12,453 nt of DNA from Bacteroidota bacterium (GTDB taxonomy: Bacteria; Bacteroidota; Bacteroidia; Flavobacteriales; Weeksellaceae), in the NCBI GenBank assembly GCA_023422635.1, contig JAFAGO010000020.1, positions 1 through 12,453 of the forward strand, given 5' to 3'. Shown here piece after piece: positions 7,054 to 12,453 of this stretch. Both the position numbers and the translations under genes were made by a program. The notes under the pieces are model-generated. The model made no database searches. It worked only from the letters and a program-made list of their open reading frames with translations, and was not told the DNA's origin. Position 1 is the stretch's first letter, and each line of letters begins with the position of its first letter.

Positions 7054-7602
7054 ATGAATTCGAATTACAAAGGTAAAATTTTAATTTCCACCCCTGATAT
7101 TTCGGGCGATATTTTTTCACGTTCAGTTGTGCTCATCATCGATCATAACGAGAATGGCGCTTTTGGATTAATTCTCAACAAGAGAAATTCCGAATTCACA
7201 CAATTATCAAAAAGCGAGATCGGATTTCATACTGATATTTATGAAGGTGGCCCCGTAGAGAAAGATAAACATTTTATGATTGTTCGAGGCACACCCATTA
7301 CTGACGAATTTTTACAAATTAATTCTGATTTTTATATCACAGAAGATTTAAAAACATTAACAGAAAAAGTGTTAAAAAGCGAACTTAACATTCAAGATGT
7401 TAAAATTTTTCAAGGGTATTCAGGATGGTCAGCATTCCAATTGGAAAATGAAATTAGCCGAAAAGTCTGGACTGTAGTAGAAGTTTATAATTTAGACTAC
7501 ACCATGAGAAACGATGAAAATCTTTGGAAAAACATAATGCAAAATTTAGGTGGCGAATATCTTTTATGGGCAAATGCACCCGCAAACATCAACTTAAATT
7601 AA
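7054..7602 (+). CDS. YqgE/AlgH family protein (DUF179)
   Basis: This 182-residue soluble protein belongs to the YqgE/AlgH family, whose biochemical role is not established. The Pseudomonas AlgH name comes from an alginate-regulation phenotype. Recognisable family features are the N-terminal GKILISTPDISGDIFSRSVV block (7-26), HNENGAFGLILNK (31-43), GGPV (65-68) and GYSGWSAFQLENEI (121-134), with a WANAP-type end. No signal peptide or membrane segment is present, so it is probably cytoplasmic. An in-frame TTG two codons upstream (7048) is less likely than ATG 7054 because it lies within the -7 box. Divergence from pdxH with overlapping promoters suggests linked or competing transcription. Family assignment is firm; function is unknown. 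Confidence 0.92.
   Translation: MNSNYKGKILISTPDISGDIFSRSVVLIIDHNENGAFGLILNKRNSEFTQLSKSEIGFHTDIYEGGPVEKDKHFMIVRGTPITDEFLQINSDFYITEDLKTLTEKVLKSELNIQDVKIFQGYSGWSAFQLENEISRKVWTVVEVYNLDYTMRNDENLWKNIMQNLGGEYLLWANAPANINLN
7068..7075 (-). promoter_or_regulatory. Probable pdxH promoter -7 element, inside yqgE coding sequence
   Basis: On the minus strand TACCTTTG fits TAnnTTTG and lies 34 bp upstream of the pdxH ATG, giving a leader of about 30 nt. No TTG is seen at -33. The box overlaps codons 5-8 of yqgE, as it must given the 20-bp spacing of the start codons. Confidence 0.5.
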
Positions 7603-7849
7603 CACAAAATGATTCTAAATACGGTGTTTACTTAAAATTAAACAGAGATTTAAATCAAAATAAAAGACATTACTCAATTGTTAAAAATAAAACAATATAT
7701 CAAAATTTAAATTAAAATAAAGCTGTATTAATATCATTTCAATAAACAAATTTAACTTCTTTACATTATTATCAACTTTATGAAAAATGTTTAGAATCAG
7801 AAAAAATATTGTACATATTTCACCTTTTTTCGTACAAAAATATATAAAA
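7603..7849. other. AT-rich intergenic spacer between yqgE and susD
   Basis: This stretch, together with the terminator that follows, fills about 300 bp between two convergent genes. It is very AT-rich, with runs of A and T, and no credible gene in either direction. One inverted repeat is visible: TTGTAC (7809-7814) against GTACAA (7832-7837) with a 17-nt T-rich middle. It has no obvious role. No strong terminator sits directly behind yqgE; its transcript may run to the palindrome at 7850-7875. Confidence 0.6.
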
Positions 7850-7875
7850 TTAGGCTACTTTATAAAGTAGCCTAA
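7838..7875 (-). terminator. Palindromic terminator of the susC-susD operon
   Basis: TTAGGCTACTTTA (7850-7862) is followed at once by its exact reverse complement (7863-7875), a perfect 26-bp palindrome. As RNA it would fold as a 9-bp stem (TTAGGCTAC) with an AU-rich loop. On the minus strand it lies 32 bp after the susD stop and is followed by a T-rich run, fitting an intrinsic terminator. It may also stop read-through from yqgE. Confidence 0.8.
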
Positions 7876-7907
7876 AATCTTAAAAATTATTATATTAAAT
7901 GCAATAT

Positions 7908-9278
7908 CTAGTTATCATAACCTGGATTAGAAACAATTGGCGTATTAGCAATATTTGTTTCAGCTCTAGGTATTGGGAAAGCTAATAAAGCATCTTCAAC
8001 TTCGGCAGGCTTGAAGGATTTATCACCCCAGCGAAGTAGATCCCATTGTCTTTGACCTTCACCAAGCAGTTCCTTCATTCTTTCTAACTTTAGAATATCC
8101 ATATTTACCACACTAACTGCTTCAAGTCCTCTGTTAGTAATGATTTCATTATAATACTCTAATGCTTTCGCTGACGATCCGCCATTCAACTCTGCTTCAA
8201 CACCTGCCAATAAAACTTCCTCATAACGAATCATTTTAACGTTGTCAGCACCATTCTGCTGGGTATATTTACCAGTAACAAAGTAATCGCCACTATCCTC
8301 GGTTAACAATTGTGCACGTACGTCACCTTCACTATAAATATCTTCTACACCTGGCTGCAATTGTATGTTAGCATAACCATTTAAGCCTAAAACATAATTA
8401 TAAGAGTCCGTAGCAAGAGCCGAGTTAATACCAACGGCAAGCTCAAAAATTGAATTTGGAGCCGATCCATTAAAATTAAAGCTAAAAAAAGTTGGAACAC
8501 TTGTAGCGGAAGCAACCTCATAATTACCAGAACTAACAATATCGCTTACAAGAGATCTCACTTTAGAATAATCCTTTTTATACAAATAAAACCTAGTCAT
8601 CAAAGATTTAAGTGCATTTATTGATAAGTCTGTTTTATTCGAGGGGTCATCATAACCACCATTCGCCTCCATCATTTGAATAGCTTTGGTGAAATCTGCA
8701 TCAATTTGGTTTTCAGTTTCAGATACTGATGCTCTTGCCATTTTTGCTTTTGGATCATAAACAGTGGGAATTACAATTCCTAAATCACCAGTACCAGAGA
8801 ATTGCTGGCCATAAAGTTTTAAAAGATCAAAAAAAGCGACAGCTCTTAATCCATAAGCTTGACCTTTTAAGTAATTTGCTTGCGCTTCTCCCGTAGAGAA
8901 TGAACTAACATCTGTATTTACAACGATATTTGATTTTGCAACGGTTTCATAGATTTTATTCCATGTATCTGTTGCATATGCATCATTAGACAACATTGAA
9001 TAATTCTGCACATTTAAAAAATATCCTGATCCCGTATTACTGAACATCTCGTCAGACCTTACTTCTCCATACGCTAAATAATCACAACCATAATATGTTG
9101 CGTCACGCATAGAAGAATAAATTCCGCGAACGAAAGATTGAACTTCGTCTACAGACTGCAATGGAGCCTGCGCTAAATCTTGTTTAAACTCTGTCTCTAC
9201 AAAATCGTCACTACAAGAAATATTGAATGATAGTAAGACAGAAGATAATATTGTAAGTGTTAATATTCTTTTTTTCAT
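7908..9278 (-). CDS. SusD/RagB family outer-membrane nutrient-binding lipoprotein
   Basis: This 456-residue surface lipoprotein is expected to act as the substrate-binding lid on its SusC partner encoded just upstream. A lipoprotein signal peptide (1-21) ends before Cys22. The residues right after it, SDDF, resemble the Bacteroidota export signal that sends lipoproteins to the cell surface. The body has the SusD helical/TPR-like pattern, for example LKGQAYGLRAVAFFDLLKLY in the N-terminal third. The C-terminal hallmark ERMKELLGEGQRQWDLLRWG (399-418) is present, then AFPIPRAE and the typical NPGY ending. It lacks a clearly recognisable substrate signature. It follows susC by 11 A/T bases with no Shine-Dalgarno sequence, so the two are surely cotranscribed. 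Substrate is unknown; no carbohydrate enzyme is adjacent in the window. Length is at the short end for the family. Confidence 0.95.
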   Translation of the reverse strand: MKKRILTLTILSSVLLSFNISCSDDFVETEFKQDLAQAPLQSVDEVQSFVRGIYSSMRDATYYGCDYLAYGEVRSDEMFSNTGSGYFLNVQNYSMLSNDAYATDTWNKIYETVAKSNIVVNTDVSSFSTGEAQANYLKGQAYGLRAVAFFDLLKLYGQQFSGTGDLGIVIPTVYDPKAKMARASVSETENQIDADFTKAIQMMEANGGYDDPSNKTDLSINALKSLMTRFYLYKKDYSKVRSLVSDIVSSGNYEVASATSVPTFFSFNFNGSAPNSIFELAVGINSALATDSYNYVLGLNGYANIQLQPGVEDIYSEGDVRAQLLTEDSGDYFVTGKYTQQNGADNVKMIRYEEVLLAGVEAELNGGSSAKALEYYNEIITNRGLEAVSVVNMDILKLERMKELLGEGQRQWDLLRWGDKSFKPAEVEDALLAFPIPRAETNIANTPIVSNPGYDN

Positions 9279-9289
9279 TTTATTTTTTT

Positions 9290-12160
9290 TTAGAAACTTG
9301 CATTAAGACCAATTAAAAAGGTTTTAAGAACTGGTAAATTTAGATCAGTGTATCCAGCAACGTTTACTTCTGGATCAAATTTTAATCTATCATCAAACAT
9401 ATATGTCCATGCATTATTAGCCATAACATAAATTTGAACCGAATTTAAACTTGTTCCTCTTAAAATATTCTTATCAAAAGTATATCCTAATTTAGCGTTA
9501 CTTAATCTAATATAGTCACTATCATATAAGAAACGAGTTGAAGTTGCATTCGATTGCTTGTTACCTCCATAAATTGGTTTTGGGTTTGAAGCAGTCGTAT
9601 TTGTTGGAGTCCAATAATCACCCATTACATCTCCATATCCAGGATAACTTGCATTATACTGTCCATCACTTAAAGTATATCTCGCCCAATTGTCGTAAAT
9701 TTTACCTCCAGCTCCAAAGGACACTTGTAAATCTAATGAAAATCCTTTATAAGCTAAAGATGTGTTAAATCCACCATATAAAGTATTAATGAAAGATCCC
9801 TGTACAGCTTGTTGAGCTTCGCTATAAACATTCGTTGTAGCGCCATCTTTCCCATTAATATACCAAAGAGGATCACCGTTACTACTATCAACACCAGCCC
9901 ATTTTCTCATATAAAAAGTTCTTGCACTCTCACCAACTTTCAAAATTGTAGTTGAACCAATTACATCCCCTCCATAAAGTTCTGTAACTTCATTATCTAA
10001 TGTTGCAAGGTTTGCCCCAATATTCCAATTAAACTGATCTCTATCACCTTTGAAAATATCAGCATTCACAGAAAATTCAAAACCTTTATTTACTAAAGTT
10101 CCAACATTATCAACCATATATCCAGGTCTAAGTGTACCATCATCATTCAAAATAGCACCTTGAGAAGCAGATAAAGGTAAATTATATATTAAATCCTTTG
10201 TCTGTTTATTATAATATTCAGCAGTAAATGTGATTCTATTATTTAAAAATCCAAAGTCCACACCTACATTGAAAGGATTGATAGTCTCCCAAGAAAGGTT
10301 TGGATTTGCAACACCAGTATATGTAGCTGCTGGAGTATCATTATAGTTTGTAGTAAACTGATACAATGCGTAAGGATTAGCAGTAACTCTATTACCAACT
10401 TTACCATAAGATGCTCTTAGCTTTAACATACTTAGCGCTTCTTTATTTGGTGTAGCCCCGATTTTTGCGAGATCAACACCAACACCTGCTGACCAAAAAT
10501 CTCCCGCTTTCTGGCCTGGCATAAATTGTGACAATATATCTCGTCTATATGAACCATCTACTAGAAAGATCCTTTTCCAATCATAATGTGCTGTAACTGC
10601 ATACCCCCAACGTGATGTAAGCTCAACATTTCCATTGTAACCAAAAGGAACCACAAAATTATCTAAGGTATGAAGTAATGGAGAACCAACTCCAATACCA
10701 GTCGCAGTTAAATATTTATTATCGGTTTTATAGGCTTCTTGAATCGCTGAAAGCGCTATAGTGTGATCTGCAAATGATTTATCCCAACTTAGAACATTTT
10801 GAACGTTAAAATTAAAATACCTGTTAGTAGCAGTTTTTTGATACCCTGTATAACCATAACCATCACCATGAAGTGGGGACCAATATTGTTCCTCTTCAAT
10901 ATTAATATATTCAGGTGCAAAAACAAATTGATATTTCAAACCATCGGCAATTTGGTACTCCGCTTTAAGGTTTCCAAAAACTCTTGCAGTACCTGCCTGT
11001 CTTTTGTTATTTTCCAATAAGAAACCTGGGTTGAACATACCATTTGACAATCTACCATTACCTCCCCAATAATATGTTCCATCGGAATTTCTCAGAGGAT
11101 CTGTAGGCCTGTTAAAATATCCAGCAAGAATTGGATTAGCAAATCCTCCAGCGTTTGGTAAAGTATTTAATTTACTATATGACATTTGTAAGTCAGTAGA
11201 AATTTTTAATCTTTCTGTCGCTTGATAACCTATTTTAGTAGTGAACGCTAATCGATCAAAAGAAGAATTCTTAATCATACTCCCCTGAGTAAAGTAATTA
11301 GCAGAAGCATAATAACTTAGCTTTTCATTAGCTCCTGAGACATTAAAATCTACATTTTGCTGAAATCCCTTTTTTGTGGTAACATCTTGCCAATTGGTAT
11401 CATACTGCGAATTCATCACACTAGCTAATCCCGCTCCTAACATACCACCAGCAATAGAATTGATAGAGCTTTGCACGTCAGCAAATGCATCAGGATATGC
11501 AGCTTGATACCTGTTCATCACTGATGTTGCAACATAAGTTTTATATTCATCAGCTGTAAAAGGTCTATATGTATCAACAGCTCTATCATTGTAACCAATA
11601 TTTGAAGAAAAATTAAATCTTGCTTTTCCTTTTTTTCCTGATTTTGTTGTTACAATAATAACTCCAGAACCTGCATCAGCTCCATATACAGCAGTTGACA
11701 CCGCGTCTTTTAAAACTGTTACACTTTCAATATCATCTGGATTCATACTTGCTAAAATATTACCTGTGGTACTATTATTAGTTAAATCTCCTGATGAAAC
11801 TCTCACGCCATCGACAACCCAAATTGGCGATGTCAAGCCATTAATTGAAGAAAGCCCCCTAACTCTAACATTAGCAATACCACCTGGCTGACCAGATGCA
11901 CTTCCTGTTTGAACACCAGCTACACGCCCTTGTAGCATTTTATCCACAGAAGCTGCAGGAACATCTTCAATTGATTTAGCACTCATGGTACTTGTAGAAC
12001 CAGTAATTTCATCAACTACTTTTCTCTGGCCAAACCCCATAATAACAACATTCTCTATCTCTGTCTCTTTAGTGATAGTGTCATTTTTGGTCTGAGCTAA
12101 TAACGCTTGTCCTGTAAAAAACAGAACACCCGCCGTAACAATACTCAATCTAAAATTCAT
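9290..12160 (-). CDS. SusC/RagA family TonB-linked outer-membrane transporter
   Basis: This 956-residue TonB-dependent beta-barrel should import a bulky nutrient across the outer membrane with its SusD lid. A Sec signal peptide (about 1-22) is cleaved after LLA. Only about a dozen residues then precede a TonB-box-like segment, ENVVIMGFG (36-44). The plug domain (about 45-175) shows the SusC signatures LQGRVAGVQTGSASGQPGG (76-94), NVRVRGLSSING, PIWVVDGVRV, then VTVLKDAVSTAVYGADAGSG (147-166) and VIIVTTKSGKKG. The remaining roughly 780 residues are barrel-like, alternating and aromatic-rich, and end in Phe as outer-membrane barrels do. The carboxypeptidase-regulatory-like N-terminal domain found in many SusC proteins is absent, which explains the length being below the 1000-1100 typical of Bacteroides. 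No N-terminal signalling (STN) domain is present, so direct anti-sigma control is not expected. Substrate is unknown. Confidence 0.97.
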   Translation of the reverse strand: MNFRLSIVTAGVLFFTGQALLAQTKNDTITKETEIENVVIMGFGQRKVVDEITGSTSTMSAKSIEDVPAASVDKMLQGRVAGVQTGSASGQPGGIANVRVRGLSSINGLTSPIWVVDGVRVSSGDLTNNSTTGNILASMNPDDIESVTVLKDAVSTAVYGADAGSGVIIVTTKSGKKGKARFNFSSNIGYNDRAVDTYRPFTADEYKTYVATSVMNRYQAAYPDAFADVQSSINSIAGGMLGAGLASVMNSQYDTNWQDVTTKKGFQQNVDFNVSGANEKLSYYASANYFTQGSMIKNSSFDRLAFTTKIGYQATERLKISTDLQMSYSKLNTLPNAGGFANPILAGYFNRPTDPLRNSDGTYYWGGNGRLSNGMFNPGFLLENNKRQAGTARVFGNLKAEYQIADGLKYQFVFAPEYINIEEEQYWSPLHGDGYGYTGYQKTATNRYFNFNVQNVLSWDKSFADHTIALSAIQEAYKTDNKYLTATGIGVGSPLLHTLDNFVVPFGYNGNVELTSRWGYAVTAHYDWKRIFLVDGSYRRDILSQFMPGQKAGDFWSAGVGVDLAKIGATPNKEALSMLKLRASYGKVGNRVTANPYALYQFTTNYNDTPAATYTGVANPNLSWETINPFNVGVDFGFLNNRITFTAEYYNKQTKDLIYNLPLSASQGAILNDDGTLRPGYMVDNVGTLVNKGFEFSVNADIFKGDRDQFNWNIGANLATLDNEVTELYGGDVIGSTTILKVGESARTFYMRKWAGVDSSNGDPLWYINGKDGATTNVYSEAQQAVQGSFINTLYGGFNTSLAYKGFSLDLQVSFGAGGKIYDNWARYTLSDGQYNASYPGYGDVMGDYWTPTNTTASNPKPIYGGNKQSNATSTRFLYDSDYIRLSNAKLGYTFDKNILRGTSLNSVQIYVMANNAWTYMFDDRLKFDPEVNVAGYTDLNLPVLKTFLIGLNASF

Positions 12161-12187
12161 TTTAACAGATTTTAATATTTAATTGTG

Positions 12188-12219
12188 CAAATATGTTAAT
12201 AATTTCTTAACCCACCAAA
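12188..12219 (-). promoter_or_regulatory. susC-susD operon promoter
   Basis: On the minus strand TTTG (12219-12216), a 20-nt spacer and CATATTTG (12195-12188) match the Bacteroidota promoter, with one mismatch at the first -7 base. The -7 box ends 27 bp before the susC ATG, so the leader is about 20 nt and A/T-rich. No operator-like repeat is evident next to it. Confidence 0.75.
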
Positions 12220-12339
12220 TCGTAATATTCATTTATTCGATAAAGGTTAAAAATCTTTAACAATTCAAAGCAAAATACTCAGTTTGACAACAATTTTGAT
12301 AATTCGTTTTCAAAGAAAACCAAGCTATATTTTTCTTGA

Positions 12340-12453
12340 ATAATTTCAAATTTTAACCCTAATGTAAAATTTATCAACGGCACCAGCGCAACTCAATACA
12401 CCATTACGCTTAACCGAGGAGAATCCTACATATTGGCTGGATCTGGTATGGAA
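12340..12453 (+). pseudogene. 5'-truncated fragment resembling an IgGFc-binding/gliding-associated surface protein
   Basis: From about 12355 to the right edge one plus-strand frame reads like real protein, including INGTSATQYTITLNRGESYI. The pattern (thr-rich strand, then TLNRGESY) recalls the N-terminal region of IgGFc-binding-domain and gliding-motility-associated secreted proteins of flavobacteria. Base composition also shifts here from AT-rich intergenic to coding-like. However, the frame is closed by TGA at 12337-12339 and has no ATG, GTG or sensible TTG before the conserved part. No signal peptide precedes it, and the other plus frames upstream are closed and non-coding in appearance. 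It is therefore best read as the remnant of a gene that has lost its 5' end. A non-standard ATT/ATA start or a sequence error cannot be excluded, and family assignment from about 31 residues is tentative. Confidence 0.4.

Noticed and set aside
7034..7120. 29-codon upstream extension of pdxH overlapping yqgE
   Set aside because: The sequence is unlike PdxH, is antisense to well-conserved yqgE codons, and contains the probable pdxH promoter.
7524..7715. 63-codon frame overlapping the end of yqgE
   Set aside because: It starts in a shifted frame inside yqgE and continues into AT-rich spacer; Lys/Asn-rich low-complexity translation.
9538..11020. Open frames on the plus strand inside susC (9538-9768 and 10799-11020)
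   Set aside because: Antisense shadows of a clearly real SusC reading frame with no recognisable protein features.
1..12453. CRISPR arrays, tRNA/rRNA genes, insertion sequences, defence or toxin-antitoxin genes
   Set aside because: Looked for on both strands; no spaced direct repeats, cloverleaf-like sequence, transposase or paired small toxin genes were found.

Overview
The window looks like a chromosomal segment from a Bacteroidota genome, most likely a flavobacterium of the Weeksellaceae (Chryseobacterium-like) group. The evidence is low-GC DNA, Bacteroidota-type promoters (TAnnTTTG at -7 with TTG/TTTG about 20 nt upstream), A-rich leaders with no clear Shine-Dalgarno sequence, a SusC/SusD outer-membrane pair, and protein sequences of flavobacterial style. 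The species is inferred from sequence character only.

Left part (1-5548): the 3' end of rnhB (RNase HII) runs rightward and converges on a leftward block. In transcription order that block is panD (aspartate 1-decarboxylase, 5548-5198), a flippase-like integral membrane protein (5155-4139), pyrG (CTP synthase, 4033-2426) and yidC (membrane insertase, 2217-406). panD and the membrane gene probably share a transcript. pyrG has its own promoter and a terminator after it. yidC has a probable promoter of its own and shares a bidirectional terminator with rnhB.

Middle (5549-7602): a regulatory region of about 400 bp separates panD from a rightward HU-type DNA-binding gene. It holds the panD promoter, a sigma-54-like -24/-12 element, an orphan terminator-like hairpin and a textbook housekeeping promoter for HU. 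HU ends in a strong bidirectional terminator shared with the leftward pdxH gene (PNP/PMP oxidase). pdxH is divergent from yqgE (DUF179/AlgH family), with only 20 bp between the start codons.

Right part (7603-12453): an AT-rich spacer is followed by a leftward susC-susD operon (TonB-dependent outer-membrane transporter plus surface lipoprotein, 12160-7908), with a good promoter upstream and a palindromic terminator downstream. No glycosidase, peptidase or regulator lies beside it here, so its substrate cannot be read from the window. The last ~110 bases encode, on the plus strand, a short stretch resembling an extracellular adhesion-type protein. It has an in-frame stop just upstream and no credible start, so it looks like a 5'-truncated remnant.

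Most of the window is ordinary core metabolism and envelope biogenesis: nucleotide, pantothenate and B6 synthesis, membrane protein insertion, nucleoid structure and outer-membrane nutrient uptake. I see no defence system, CRISPR array, insertion sequence, tRNA or rRNA. The points most worth checking are the promoters almost touching the start codons of panD and yqgE, the sigma-54-like site with its orphan hairpin upstream of HU, and the truncated gene fragment at the right edge.
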